The position numbers and the translations under genes are program-made. This document shows, one piece after another, positions 35,536 through 45,145 of a stretch of 64,000 bases of DNA (the stretch's first letter is position 1; each line of letters starts with the position of its first letter). This DNA comes from JBBTCX01 sp964494205 (GTDB lineage Bacteria > Planctomycetota > Phycisphaerae > UBA1845): the NCBI GenBank assembly GCA_964494205.1, contig CAZBRD010000002.1, positions 372,001 through 436,000 of the forward strand, given 5' to 3'. A model generated the notes under the pieces. The model saw only the letters and a program-made list of their open reading frames with translations. It had not been told where the DNA came from and did no database searches.

Positions 35536-35994
35536 ATGATTCAGATCAAGCTAGCTTCTAAAGATGAAATCGAACGTGTGTTTGAGCTTGTAGAGGCGTT
35601 GCTGCGCGAGTTGGAGGATGCGCCGGATGAGTTTGCGGGATTGGACCGGGCGAAGTCGATCGCAAGTTTGAAAGATGTGGGCGGGCGGTTTCAGGCGTTT
35701 CTGGCGAAGGTGGCTGATGGTGCGTACGTCGGTGTGGCGACGGTGGTGGAGTCATGGTCGATCTACGCGGGCGGGGCATATGGCGTGATCGATGAGATGT
35801 ACGTCGCGCCGGAATTTCGATCGCATGGTGTGGGGAAGTTGTTGATTGACGCGATCAGAGAGTTCGGTCGCGAGAAGGGATGGAGACGTATCGACGTGAC
35901 CGCACCGCCGGAGGAGAAGTGGAAGCGGACGGTTGCGTTCTATGAGTCGCAGGGGTTTGTGTTCACGGGGCCGAAGATGAGGGTGCAAGTGTAG
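35536..35994 (+). CDS. GNAT-family N-acetyltransferase
   Basis: The 152-residue product has the GNAT fold. An N-terminal IKLASKDEIERVFELVEALL is followed by beta strand IDEMYVAPEFRSHGVGKLLIDAIREF, containing the acetyl-CoA motif RSHGVGK (family Q/RxxGxG/A), and a C-terminal VAFYESQGFV with the usual AxxFYxxxGF ending. These enzymes move an acetyl group from acetyl-CoA to an amine; the acceptor cannot be predicted. Its end overlaps the end of the converging unknown gene by 32 bases. Confidence 0.88.
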   Translation: MIQIKLASKDEIERVFELVEALLRELEDAPDEFAGLDRAKSIASLKDVGGRFQAFLAKVADGAYVGVATVVESWSIYAGGAYGVIDEMYVAPEFRSHGVGKLLIDAIREFGREKGWRRIDVTAPPEEKWKRTVAFYESQGFVFTGPKMRVQV

Positions 35995-36574
35995 GATACT
36001 CGGCCACAACCTCGCAGAGGTCGCTGAAGACCAAGAGGTCTTTGAATCTCGGGAATATGTTGCCGATGAGACGAGGTACGAGCCTGATAATCTTCAAATA
36101 GGCCAGAGATGCGCTACCATTGGTATAGTCGATGAGTGGTGAACGCGGCGAGAGGTTCGAAACATTGACGCCTTCATTTTCAAGCAAGTTGCGAATCATG
36201 GTGAAAGCATTGGCTTTCTTGCAATTGATGCCGAAATAGGTGTGAGTGGGAAGTACCGGAACGGTGGCGTACTGCGAGAAGAGATGGCAGACGTCGCGTA
36301 GTGTACGCTTACACATGGGACGCATGGCCGAGCGAAGAGCTTTGCGCGGCGGGTCACAGCCGAAGAATGAGCACATGAAACCCTTATCATCATCATATTG
36401 GTGGTTGCCGTACCATTCGAGTACGGTGACATCAAAAGAAAGTTTCGGCAAATCGCGGCGTTTTCTTGGGGTCATTTGGTAGAACGCGTCGAGGAAGGTC
36501 AAACACTCCTCTGCGGTCATGGGACGGTGGGCAATCTCGTTCGGCGGCGTTGGGCGAGGTTTCTTCCAGAACAT
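35963..36574 (-). CDS. Hypothetical protein, about 203 residues
   Basis: I do not recognise a family. From the ATG at 36574 it reads MFWKKPRPTPPNEIAHRPMT, then a helical region (EECLTFLDAFYQMTPRKRRD), a central CSFFGCDPPRKALRSAMRPMCKRTL and a C-terminal part with LAYLKIIRLVPRLIGNIFPR. Five cysteines occur, one pair as CSFFGC. No signal peptide is seen. The frame remains open to a TTG at 36610. The gene converges on the acetyltransferase and overlaps it by 32 bases. It appears genuine by length, ordered hydrophobic pattern and lack of a better frame, but its role is unknown. Confidence 0.55.
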   Translation of the reverse strand: MFWKKPRPTPPNEIAHRPMTAEECLTFLDAFYQMTPRKRRDLPKLSFDVTVLEWYGNHQYDDDKGFMCSFFGCDPPRKALRSAMRPMCKRTLRDVCHLFSQYATVPVLPTHTYFGINCKKANAFTMIRNLLENEGVNVSNLSPRSPLIDYTNGSASLAYLKIIRLVPRLIGNIFPRFKDLLVFSDLCEVVAEYPTLAPSSSAP

Positions 36575-37157
36575 ATTGAGTGATTTTACATCGAGCGATG
36601 CGTGTCGCAAGCTAATTTGAAGCGTCGAGCAGGTCCCTGACGCTCATGTGAACTATGTGACGTGAACGGTGACTACACGCTTGTTTCCTCCGCTCCCGGT
36701 TGGGGGCGGGTGTTTTTTGGGGAAACGCTTTCCACGGGTTCCGTTCGCCTGCGGCGAACTCCACCGCGTGGCTACAGCCCTTCGCTCCTTTCGGAGTGGA
36801 TTTGGATGTTTCTCTCTTTGAGAGCGTACTCTCGCTCTTTCAGAGCGAGAGTATTTTTAGATGCAATGATGCCCCCGGGAGTTGCCCGGGGCTGGTTTAC
36901 TACGCGCTTTCAGTGCGTAAATCGTGGGTGGAATCGAGAGCCATGAAATGGCGGTCCGCACGGCGGACCCTACTGCGTGGTAAGGGGGGATTAGGGTTCG
37001 CTTATCTCGTTGCAACAAGTTTGCGAGAGCTAGAGTTTGTGGCAATGGCAAGCGAAGTTAGCTCAGAGACCCTCACCCTACTGCGTCGTGCTCCCTCATT
37101 GGTCGCGCTCCGTCTAAGAGGGAGAGGGGGGTCTTGGTGCAAGCTCTTTGTCGATAA
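36575..37157. other. Hairpin-rich non-coding island
   Basis: I find no credible gene in these 583 bases. At least five perfect short hairpins occur in 230 bases: 36743-36759 (7 bp, loop TGC), 36812-36824 (5 bp), 36827-36853 (12 bp, loop TTC), 36873-36891 (7 bp, CCCCGGG) and 36953-36969 (7 bp, GGTCCGC). Open frames crossing this DNA have peptide sequences made by the palindromes and no recognisable domain. This looks like a cluster of decayed intergenic repeats or a structured RNA. Confidence 0.6.
36827..36858 (+). terminator. Strong rho-independent terminator-like hairpin
   Basis: A perfect 12-bp stem (TACTCTCGCTCT, 36827-36838, with its complement 36842-36853) and a three-base TTC loop are followed at once by TTTTT (36854-36858). 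The orientation is plus. No plus-strand gene lies closer than the acetyltransferase ending at 35994, with a minus-strand gene between, so it may end an unannotated short transcript. Confidence 0.55.
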
Positions 37158-40100
37158 CTAATCATTCTTCTGGGCGGCGGGCTTGGTTGTTGTTGTGGAA
37201 TTGGAAGTTGTAGTTCCAAGGATGCTTGTGCAGTCCTCGCGTTGTTTGTCGTTGAGGCCGCCGAATTCGGTGTGGAGGGAGAGCGCCTGGCGGGCGTACA
37301 TTTCTGCTTCTTTCTTGCGGTTGGCCTGAGCGTTCAAGAGCGCCAAATGATAAGTGGCGAATGTACGCGTGACCGGCGAGTCTGCGATTCGCAACGAGGA
37401 ATTGAGGGCTTGCTCTGCCTGCTCGGTGCGGCCGAGGCGGAGGAGGATGAGGCCTTGCGTGTCGAACAGGTGGCCGTCTTCTTTGCCGCCGGCGGCGACG
37501 AATCTGTCGATGACGGCGATGGCGTCGGCTGGTTTGCCCATGTCTTCGGCGAGGAGCCATGCGAGGTCGTTGGTTGATTCGCGATGGAGCGCGTTGAGCT
37601 TGAGGGCTTCGGCGAAGCGGCGAGCGGCCTGATCGTGATCGCCACATTCGTAGAAGCAGCGGGCGCTGCGATAGTACATGTCGGGAGCGATCTCCGGTTT
37701 TTTGCTCGCGAGTTCGCTGATCCACTCTTCGCCGCGTCTGCGGTATTCGGGCTCTTTGCACGAGCAGGACATGGCGCCGGCGGCGACGATGAGGGAATCG
37801 AAATCTTCCGGGGCCTGTTGGCGACGTTCATCGGCGAGACTCTGAATGGCGGCGATTTCGCCTCGACGAGCTAACGTCAGAATCAAGGAACGGATGACGC
37901 CCGCGTGGTTTGGATTGTTCCGCATCGCTTGACGAAGGACTTCCTCCGCGCGCTGGGGGTTTCCTGCGGATTCGTTTAGAGCGGCGATGACGATTCGCTC
38001 TTCGGCGGTGGCGGTGGTTTCCGGAACTCGATCGCGAATGATGCGGAGACCGACGGAGGCTTGTCCGCTGCGATCGTAGGCAGACGCGAGCAACTGCACC
38101 GCTGAAAGCGATCGTGGTTGAATCGTGAGCAAGTGAGAGGCGGAGGCGATGGCGCCTTCGTAATCGCGAATGGTCAGTTGGAGTTTGGCAGAAGCGAGAA
38201 GTAGTTCGGGGGAATCCGGCGCGACTGCGAGGCCGACGCGGAGCGTGCTGCGGGCTGCCTCGGGGCGACCTTGGGCTAGTTGAAGCGTGCTGAGGACGAT
38301 GCGCGCGTCGGTGCGGAGTGGGTCAGTTACGAGCACTTTTTCGAGACGGCCTTCGGCTGAGGCGAGGTCGGGCGGCATGCCGGACATTTCGAGTTGGGCG
38401 GCCATGATCATGGCGGGGAGATCGTGTGGTTGTTTTTCGAGACGGCGGCGGACGATGGCCATCGCCTCGGACCAGTCCTTCTCATTGCGAGCGTCGGCGA
38501 GAATGCCGGCGATAGCGAGTGATTCGCCCGGATCTTCGTTTCGCAGTTGGACGACTTTGCGTGCGGTTTCGAGCTGGCGGTCGCGACGATTGAGCCGGCC
38601 CCAGAAGTCGGAGCATGAAGCCCATTGCGAAGGATCGTTTCCGGCGAGCGATTGAGCGCGCTCGACTTCGGCGGATGCGGCGGATTCTCGGCCTGAGAGC
38701 ACCAGGATGTTTGCAAACAGGAGGGCGTATGGCACTTCGTTTTTCTTTTGAGCCATTGCTTCGACACGATCGATGGCTTCCTGTTGTCGCTGCTGCGCGA
38801 TGAGCGCACGGGCCCAGGCAAGCGTCAGAGGAATGGAGTTGGGATCGGTTTCGAGAGCGCGGGCGGCGATACGCTCGGCCTCTGTTGGTTGGCCGAGTCG
38901 AAGTTGTAAGTCCGCTTGAAGTGCAGGCCAGACCGCGTTTCCGGGCTGGATTCTCCAGAGTTGCTGCGCTGTCGACTGGGCGGACTGGTAGTCGCGACTG
39001 CGGATTTGCTGGTCCATCCAGAGTACGAGAACTCGCGGGTCCTGTGGGAGGGCGGCCGTGAGCGTGTTGAGCATCGATTGTGCTTCTGCGAGCCTACCCA
39101 TTTGCGTGAGGAGCTCGACGACATGGATGCCCAATGGTGAGGCGAGCAGACCCGGTTGTTGCGCGAGGGCAGTGCGATAAGCCTCGAGCGCGTCATACCA
39201 TTGCTTTTGCATCGCGAAAGCTCGGCCAAGAGTGGCGCGAGCAGACGTCCAGCGCGGGCGTTTGGCGAGGCAGTCCTGCAACAGTGTCACGGCTTCGGCA
39301 GGACCGCGATCGGGTGTGTTCAGGCGCAGAATCGCGCGGGCGAATTCGAACTTGGCGCGGAGGACGGAATCGGGATCGGCGTTGCCGATCTCGTCCCTGC
39401 GTTTTGAGGCTTCGTTGAGATCGGTGGTGAGCTGAATGATTTTCAACCGTGCGGAGACGGCCTTGGGATTGGCGTCGGCGAGTTTGTGATATTGATCGAG
39501 CGCTTCCTTGGACATTTGGCGACGAGCGTAACAATCGGCGAGCGTTTCGCTGAGAATAGTCTTGGTTTCCGCCGGTAGCGATGCGGAAGCGACGTAAGTT
39601 GCGGCTTCACCAATCTGATCGGATTTGTCGAGGGCGAGGATCTTGAGGCGATTGCCATCGATGGAGTTCGGGTTGCGCGCGAGGATTTCGTTGGCGAGTG
39701 AAATCGCGGCGTCAGATGGTGCGTAAGCGAGGTAAAGGCGCGTCAGCTCGGAATCGAGTTGGTCATTGCCAGTGGAACTTGGTGGGTGAAGGCGGCGCGT
39801 TTCGAGCACCTTGTCCCATTGGCCAGTGATCGCGAAGGCGCGCATCACCCATACGGCGACGGACTGGTAGTTTTGGGCGAGCTGCATCGCGGGACCAATA
39901 GATGCTGGCAATACGGGCGCGTGCTTTTGCTGTTCGAGCGAATCGCTTCTCAACGCCAACTCTGCGGTTTGCGCAATGAGCTCCGAAGCAGTTCGCAACG
40001 TATCATTGCTGATCTGGAAACCGGAAACAGCCGAACGCGCATCGGCGAATCGCCGCTGTGACCATGCGATATCGGCGAGCGTCAGGCGCACTTCCCAGTC

Positions 40101-41384
40101 GCCCGGAGCGACCGCGACCAATTGCCGACAGGTTTCGTCCGCGGCATCGAGGTCGCCGGTCAGCAGGTAGCAACGAGAAAGGGCGCGCATGGCTGTGACG
40201 TTGGCTGCGTCGCGTTCAATGGCTGAGCGAAGCAGGGAGGTGGCTTGCCGCCAGTTGCCGGCGAGCATCTCGCGCTTGGCTCGCAGGATCGAGGCGGACG
40301 CAGCATAGGTTTCGCCCGCTTCGGGCAATGTGTCCACGAGCTTGAGGCAACGTTCTGCGTCGTCCGCCAGATTTGCCTTCTGAAACAAGTCGGCTGCTTG
40401 CACGAGCAATTCCGCGTCTTTGGATTCGGCACGGACTTCAAGCTGCTTCGCCAAAGAGATAAAGGCGTCTGTGTTCTTGAGGTCGTTCAGGCAACGGGCT
40501 TGCAGCAATAAGATGCGGCGGTCGTCGGGAGCGATCTGAGCCGCCTTCTTGAGTACGCCATCGGCGTCTGCAAAAAGAGACTCGCCCACGAAATACTGGG
40601 CGGCGGTAAGCAGCACGGGAAGCGAGGTTTCCCCCAGGCTGACTGCGCGACGAAGGTATTCAACGGCCCGCGTGGAGTCCTCGCGAGCCCGGTACAGAAG
40701 AAATGCCGAGATCTGAAGCGCTGGATCGTCGGGTGTCGCGTTTAACCCTTCGTCTAAACGGCGAAGAGCCTCGTCCTGACGATTCGGTGTGCGTGTGAGA
40801 GTTTCCACCAAGAGCGGGTAAATGGCGGACGGCGTTACTTCATTCAGCGCAGTGTTGAGCGTCTGAATAGCGTCCTGCGCGCGGGACTGGCCCAACTGCG
40901 AACGAGCTAGCGTGAGACGCGCATCGGTTGAGGTTGGGTCGAGCTGTTTCCATTTGCCGGCGAGTTCTTCGGCTGTCTGGAATTCGCGAACCAGCAGGCA
41001 GAGAACGGCCAGCTTGTTGATGGCGTTCGTGTCTGTTGGATCGAGACCGACCAAGCGCTGGAATGTCTGGATCGTGTCAGCGAGAACTTCGGGAGATCGC
41101 TTGGCGCGTTCGTACAGCAGGTTCGCGTAGTCGCGAAGCACGGCCATGTCGGATGGTTCGCGACGGAGATAGCGTCGATAAGAACTTGCGGCTGACTTGA
41201 GGTCGCCATTCTTTTCGGCTTCGCGCGCTTCGGTCAGCAGGGCCGAAGTGTTTCGCTGCTTCTGAAACTGGTAAATCCAGCGGCCGGCGAGCCCGGCGAT
41301 AAGCAGGAAAAACAGCAATGCGATGAATAACCGCGACTTAGGAGCGGTTCTTCTCCTGGCGGGTAATGTATTCAGTTGAGTCAT
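37158..41384 (-). CDS. Large membrane-anchored TPR protein of the exosortase/EPS locus
   Basis: The 1,408-residue product has one N-terminal membrane helix (LFIALLFFLLIAGLAGRWIY) and then tetratricopeptide repeats over almost all of the rest, for example KNGDLKSAASSYRRYLRREP, DPTDTNAINKLAVL and ARRFAEALKLNALHRESTND. The tail ends in Thr/Ser/Asn- and Lys-rich sequence. Its ATG overlaps the stop of the sugar transferase gene (ATGA), so it belongs to the exosortase operon. Large TPR proteins accompany PEP-CTERM/exosortase EPS clusters, where they are thought to aid polymer assembly or export. It would face the periplasm. The specific function is unknown. Confidence 0.82.
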   Translation of the reverse strand: MTQLNTLPARRRTAPKSRLFIALLFFLLIAGLAGRWIYQFQKQRNTSALLTEAREAEKNGDLKSAASSYRRYLRREPSDMAVLRDYANLLYERAKRSPEVLADTIQTFQRLVGLDPTDTNAINKLAVLCLLVREFQTAEELAGKWKQLDPTSTDARLTLARSQLGQSRAQDAIQTLNTALNEVTPSAIYPLLVETLTRTPNRQDEALRRLDEGLNATPDDPALQISAFLLYRAREDSTRAVEYLRRAVSLGETSLPVLLTAAQYFVGESLFADADGVLKKAAQIAPDDRRILLLQARCLNDLKNTDAFISLAKQLEVRAESKDAELLVQAADLFQKANLADDAERCLKLVDTLPEAGETYAASASILRAKREMLAGNWRQATSLLRSAIERDAANVTAMRALSRCYLLTGDLDAADETCRQLVAVAPGDWEVRLTLADIAWSQRRFADARSAVSGFQISNDTLRTASELIAQTAELALRSDSLEQQKHAPVLPASIGPAMQLAQNYQSVAVWVMRAFAITGQWDKVLETRRLHPPSSTGNDQLDSELTRLYLAYAPSDAAISLANEILARNPNSIDGNRLKILALDKSDQIGEAATYVASASLPAETKTILSETLADCYARRQMSKEALDQYHKLADANPKAVSARLKIIQLTTDLNEASKRRDEIGNADPDSVLRAKFEFARAILRLNTPDRGPAEAVTLLQDCLAKRPRWTSARATLGRAFAMQKQWYDALEAYRTALAQQPGLLASPLGIHVVELLTQMGRLAEAQSMLNTLTAALPQDPRVLVLWMDQQIRSRDYQSAQSTAQQLWRIQPGNAVWPALQADLQLRLGQPTEAERIAARALETDPNSIPLTLAWARALIAQQRQQEAIDRVEAMAQKKNEVPYALLFANILVLSGRESAASAEVERAQSLAGNDPSQWASCSDFWGRLNRRDRQLETARKVVQLRNEDPGESLAIAGILADARNEKDWSEAMAIVRRRLEKQPHDLPAMIMAAQLEMSGMPPDLASAEGRLEKVLVTDPLRTDARIVLSTLQLAQGRPEAARSTLRVGLAVAPDSPELLLASAKLQLTIRDYEGAIASASHLLTIQPRSLSAVQLLASAYDRSGQASVGLRIIRDRVPETTATAEERIVIAALNESAGNPQRAEEVLRQAMRNNPNHAGVIRSLILTLARRGEIAAIQSLADERRQQAPEDFDSLIVAAGAMSCSCKEPEYRRRGEEWISELASKKPEIAPDMYYRSARCFYECGDHDQAARRFAEALKLNALHRESTNDLAWLLAEDMGKPADAIAVIDRFVAAGGKEDGHLFDTQGLILLRLGRTEQAEQALNSSLRIADSPVTRTFATYHLALLNAQANRKKEAEMYARQALSLHTEFGGLNDKQREDCTSILGTTTSNSTTTTKPAAQKND

Positions 41385-42931
41385 ACAGATTCTTTGAATC
41401 GAGATTTCTTAGAGGGCTTACCGTGCTTTCGTGAGGCGATCTGTTTGGGACCTGACTTGGTGCGATCAATCTGCTGTTCGCCGGCGCGAATGCGCGGCGA
41501 TTGCTTGCAAATGCCGCGCGCGCCAAGGCTGCGAGCAAATCGATTGAGCAGACTCGGCGCGAACAAAGAGATTGGCGTGTACACCAGGAGCTGGATGTCC
41601 AACCATAGGGACCGATGGCGGACATATTCCAGGTCATAGTAAATCCACTGCTGGAAATCGGACGAAGATTCGTTTCGCGTGCGCAGTACCTGCCACAGAC
41701 CGGTGATGCCCGGCGGGGTGGAGAGGCGGGCGCGACGCCAACCGGGGCAAAGCTGATTTTCGCGATCGGGGGAAGGACGCGGACCTACGAGGCTCATGTC
41801 GCCGCGCAAGACATTGAAAAACTGCGGAATCTCGTCGACGCAGGTCTTTCGTAACCAATCGCCAATGGCCGTGATGCGCGGGTCTTTGGCGATCTTGAAC
41901 TGCGGGCCGTCGACTTCGTTTTGGGCACGGAGTTCGGCCTGTAGGGCGTGAGCGCCCGTGATCATGGTGCGGAACTTGATGCAATTGAATTCGCGACCGT
42001 TCAAGCCCTGGCGGCGATCCTTATAAAAGACAGGTCCTTTGGACGTTGCCTTGATGAGCAGAGAAACAGCCAGGATGAGCGGTGAAAGCAAGAGTAGCGT
42101 GAGAGACGATACGGCGATGTCGAGGCATCTTTTTACCGCTGCGTACGGATCGCCTTGGTCCAGGAGATTGGGCGAAGTGGCGCTCTCCCACATCGGATCA
42201 ATGGTCTTTTCGACGTTAGCGACAGACACAGCGACTGATCCTGCGCGTGCGACAGGTGTCCGATGTATGCCTTCCTTTGGCGCTGAGTCGGACCAGCCGA
42301 CGCGGAGCCGACTGGTCATGGCGCCGATCGCGTCCATGCCCCAACCCAGCGAAAACACTTGACCTACCACAAAATGAGCGAACTTGTCTGAGCACCGGAT
42401 GCACGAAACCGTGCGATCGGGTTCGATCGGCGCGCGATCGGAGTCGTGATGCCGACGGACGAACTGCTTGATCCGGTTGTTGTCATCGACGAGAACGTAC
42501 TCTTTGTAACGCTGACTATCGGTCGACGATTGATCGTTGAACACCAGTGCATCAATGTTCGGCGGGCGCGTGTCCTCGCGAGCGCTGCTCGACGGGAGAA
42601 ACGGCGTGGTCATGCCGTTGATGATGAGTGCGTCTTCACCATGCCTGGCAGGCGGTAGTGAACGAATGTCGTGATCAGATGTCCAGACAATGGAAAGTGA
42701 GTCGAGCTTGTTTTGCGAACTGAGTCGATCCTTTTCGCTCTCGGGCAGGACAAGTATGACTTCTTCATCGTGAGTTCGTGCCAAGCTCTGGCAGTAAAGA
42801 AGCCAATTCAGCACGTTGGAGCCGACTGCGTTTCGAGCGCCTTCTGTACTTCCCGGTGCATCAACGCCGCGGTCTGCGCAGTCAAGCACGACAATGACTC
42901 GCGACGGTTTGGTTCGCGAGAAAAGTCTCAT
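41381..42931 (-). CDS. Initiating sugar-phosphate transferase with unusual N-terminal domain
   Basis: The C-terminal half (about 270-470 of 516 residues) is a bacterial sugar transferase. A membrane helix (LDIAVSSLTLLLLSPLILAV) is followed by GPVFYKDRRQGLNGREFNCIKFRTM, TCVDEIPQFFNVLRGDMSLVGPRP and PGITGLWQV. It attaches the first sugar phosphate to the undecaprenyl carrier. The N-terminal part has none of the four helices seen in WbaP/WcaJ enzymes; it is a soluble domain that starts RVIVVLDCADRG and contains EDALIINGMTTPFL and EYVLVDDNNRIKQFV, vaguely like a nucleotidyltransferase. The ATG at 42931 is chosen for the GGGGGGAG 7 bases upstream. The basic tail ends in KHGKPSKKSRF. Confidence 0.87.
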   Translation of the reverse strand: MRLFSRTKPSRVIVVLDCADRGVDAPGSTEGARNAVGSNVLNWLLYCQSLARTHDEEVILVLPESEKDRLSSQNKLDSLSIVWTSDHDIRSLPPARHGEDALIINGMTTPFLPSSSAREDTRPPNIDALVFNDQSSTDSQRYKEYVLVDDNNRIKQFVRRHHDSDRAPIEPDRTVSCIRCSDKFAHFVVGQVFSLGWGMDAIGAMTSRLRVGWSDSAPKEGIHRTPVARAGSVAVSVANVEKTIDPMWESATSPNLLDQGDPYAAVKRCLDIAVSSLTLLLLSPLILAVSLLIKATSKGPVFYKDRRQGLNGREFNCIKFRTMITGAHALQAELRAQNEVDGPQFKIAKDPRITAIGDWLRKTCVDEIPQFFNVLRGDMSLVGPRPSPDRENQLCPGWRRARLSTPPGITGLWQVLRTRNESSSDFQQWIYYDLEYVRHRSLWLDIQLLVYTPISLFAPSLLNRFARSLGARGICKQSPRIRAGEQQIDRTKSGPKQIASRKHGKPSKKSRFKESV

Positions 42932-42968
42932 GATCGTCTCCCCCCGATTGAGATCAAGTCGGCTCCGA

Positions 42969-45107
42969 TCACGCCAAAGACTGGTGACTTTCCTCACCCG
43001 GGTGCGTCGCTGCGTAGTAACTGCCGTAGGGCAATCGGCGCGGATCGACGGCGTTCAAGATGACTCCGACGAGTTTGTGCGAAACGGGGGCGAGTTGCTG
43101 ACGCACGGCCTCGACCTGTTCTGTCGTTGAAATTCCGGCGCGCAATACGAGCACAATTTCATCTACGATGGAGGCGAGAAGTATGGTGGTGCTTCCAGCC
43201 AGGACCGGCGGAGAATCAACGACGACTTCGTCATAGGAGTCGAACAAGCTGCGAAGCGCGGAGGTCGACTTTCGCGCGGCGAGATACTCCGGGAAGCGAT
43301 CGCTGCGCTTGCCGGCGGGCAGGACACTCATGTTTTCGACGTCGCCTGGGTAGATCACGTCGTCCGTGCGCGCGGTGCCTTCGAGAAGTTCCTTCAACCC
43401 CTTCTTGCCGGTGAGCGATGTCTCGCACGAGGCGCCTTGGCCCATGTTGTCCGCATCAACGAGCAATACGCGGCGACCAGTAGCGGCTAGGCTGCGTGCG
43501 AGGTTTGTCGCAAGCAATGACTTTCCGCTGCCTTCGGTGGGGCTGCTGATAAGTTTGTAGCGTGACTTTCGATCCTGCGAACTGGCTAATAGCGTGGCAG
43601 AGATTGTGCGAATGGGTTCGAGGAAGCGCTGATCGCGAGCCAGCGGTGTGCCGTTAATCGTCTGAACGAATTGAACAGAACCGAGCAAAGGGAAACCAAG
43701 CTGGTCGATCACTTGGGCCGGCGTGCGGACGCTGTTGTCGAAACGATGTCGCACCAGCGCGGAGAAGCCGCCGAGGATCAAACTGCCGACGATGGCTGCG
43801 AAACTGTACTTGAGACGTTGGTTGATGTTTGGCGCCGTAGGGGCAACCGCCGGCGAGTCGATCGTGATGCGCGACATGCGGTTCTGTTCGACCTGCACGT
43901 TCCAGATTTTCTGGCGGACCTGACTGAGCGCCTGTTCGAGGCGTTCGCGTTCGTGGCGAACGTCCTCCAAAACGACGGCTTGCTTAGCGGTTTCTTTTTT
44001 CGCCAGGTTCAAGCGATCCCATTCCGACCTAAGCACCTTAAGCGTGATGTCAGCTTCGTGCTTGGCGTTCTCGAGTCGCACGCGGGTCGTGCGCTTGAAG
44101 AGGTCTTGCAGCTCACTTTCGCGGGCTTGCATGGCTGCCTTGATAACTGGCTCACGTTTTGAACGAACGGCGTTCGAAGGATGCTCCGGACCGAATGCCG
44201 CCTGCGTATCTGACAGTGCCGCTAAAGGCAGGGCCGCGAGTTGCTGCGAGAGGTTCGTCCATTGAGGATCCAGATGCAGGAACTGTTGGAACTCAGTTTC
44301 GCTAAATGCTGCCTGTTCGGCCGTAGGGTTTGGTGCGACGAGGGCATCCATGCGACTTTGAGCCAGTTCAGATTCTTTCGTGGCCTGCATGATGAGGCGT
44401 TGCAGCTCGGTCGTGAGCGTGCCGGAGTTTGCATCGGGGATATCAGGTGAATTGGGGCCCAACTCAACGGCCAGCTGGCGAAGTTCAATGCCCTTGGTTT
44501 CGAGCTTGGCTGCGAGTTCCGCCTGCTCCGACCGAAGGGAGCCGAGAATCTTCTCAGCCCATTCGCGCTGGCGATCATCCTGAAGTCGAATGTAGGTTTT
44601 GAGCACCTGATTGATGATGGTGGCCAATTCATTTGGCGCAGAGCCGGTCATCGAAACTTTCAATAACTCGGTGCCGCGAACCTGCTCGACGAGAAGGCGC
44701 GACGCGATCATGCCGATCGGGTCTTCGGCTGCAAGGACAGATTGAAGGCCGCGCATCTCGGGAGTGTTCAAGGCAGATTGGATCACGATGGGGCTGGCGA
44801 CACCCTGAGCCTGCGTAGCAATGTAGACGTTGTATTGCCGACTAATGTCGGTATCCGGGTCGGAGAAGAGCACTGGCTTGACCACTTGAGCCACGTGCAC
44901 GGTTGCAGCGACTTCATACTTGGGCTTGATCGCCAGGAAGACGCCGGTCAACGAGACCACCATGGCCGCGACCGTGACAACCAGCATGAGGCGCCAGCGC
45001 CAACGAATTACGTTCATGAGGCCATTGCCGGAAGGCGTTGGCTCCATGACATAGGGTTGACTAGGGGCGTCCGAACGAACCACGATGTTTGAGAGTGAAT
45101 CTGCCAT
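42969..45107 (-). CDS. Wzz-type chain-length protein fused to BY-kinase
   Basis: The 712-residue product has an N-terminal Wzz domain with helix LMLVVTVAAMVVSLTGVFLA, a long coiled coil (about 185-430), a second helix (YSFAAIVGSLILGGFSALV) and a cytoplasmic kinase domain. The kinase has Walker A PTEGSGKSLLATN (Lys529), Walker A' RVLLVDADN and a VVVDSPPVL motif. Tyrosines 694, 697 and 698 near the C-terminus (LPYGSYYAATHP) would be the autophosphorylation cluster. Such proteins control polysaccharide chain length and export by cycles of phosphorylation. The gene lies between the EpsI-like and sugar transferase genes. Confidence 0.9.
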   Translation of the reverse strand: MADSLSNIVVRSDAPSQPYVMEPTPSGNGLMNVIRWRWRLMLVVTVAAMVVSLTGVFLAIKPKYEVAATVHVAQVVKPVLFSDPDTDISRQYNVYIATQAQGVASPIVIQSALNTPEMRGLQSVLAAEDPIGMIASRLLVEQVRGTELLKVSMTGSAPNELATIINQVLKTYIRLQDDRQREWAEKILGSLRSEQAELAAKLETKGIELRQLAVELGPNSPDIPDANSGTLTTELQRLIMQATKESELAQSRMDALVAPNPTAEQAAFSETEFQQFLHLDPQWTNLSQQLAALPLAALSDTQAAFGPEHPSNAVRSKREPVIKAAMQARESELQDLFKRTTRVRLENAKHEADITLKVLRSEWDRLNLAKKETAKQAVVLEDVRHERERLEQALSQVRQKIWNVQVEQNRMSRITIDSPAVAPTAPNINQRLKYSFAAIVGSLILGGFSALVRHRFDNSVRTPAQVIDQLGFPLLGSVQFVQTINGTPLARDQRFLEPIRTISATLLASSQDRKSRYKLISSPTEGSGKSLLATNLARSLAATGRRVLLVDADNMGQGASCETSLTGKKGLKELLEGTARTDDVIYPGDVENMSVLPAGKRSDRFPEYLAARKSTSALRSLFDSYDEVVVDSPPVLAGSTTILLASIVDEIVLVLRAGISTTEQVEAVRQQLAPVSHKLVGVILNAVDPRRLPYGSYYAATHPGEESHQSLA

Positions 45108-45145
45108 GTTGAAAACACGTTCAGCTAATGGGTTTCATTATCGGT

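Noticed and set aside
35236..35994. Toxin-antitoxin pair of a GNAT toxin and small antitoxin
   Set aside because: The small upstream protein shows no DNA-binding motif such as ribbon-helix-helix, and the acetyltransferase is of ordinary length; the idea is not supported by sequence.
36662..37161. Two plus-strand open frames in the hairpin island
   Set aside because: Their peptides are dictated by palindromic repeats, they overlap each other, and neither has a recognisable domain or a convincing ribosome site.
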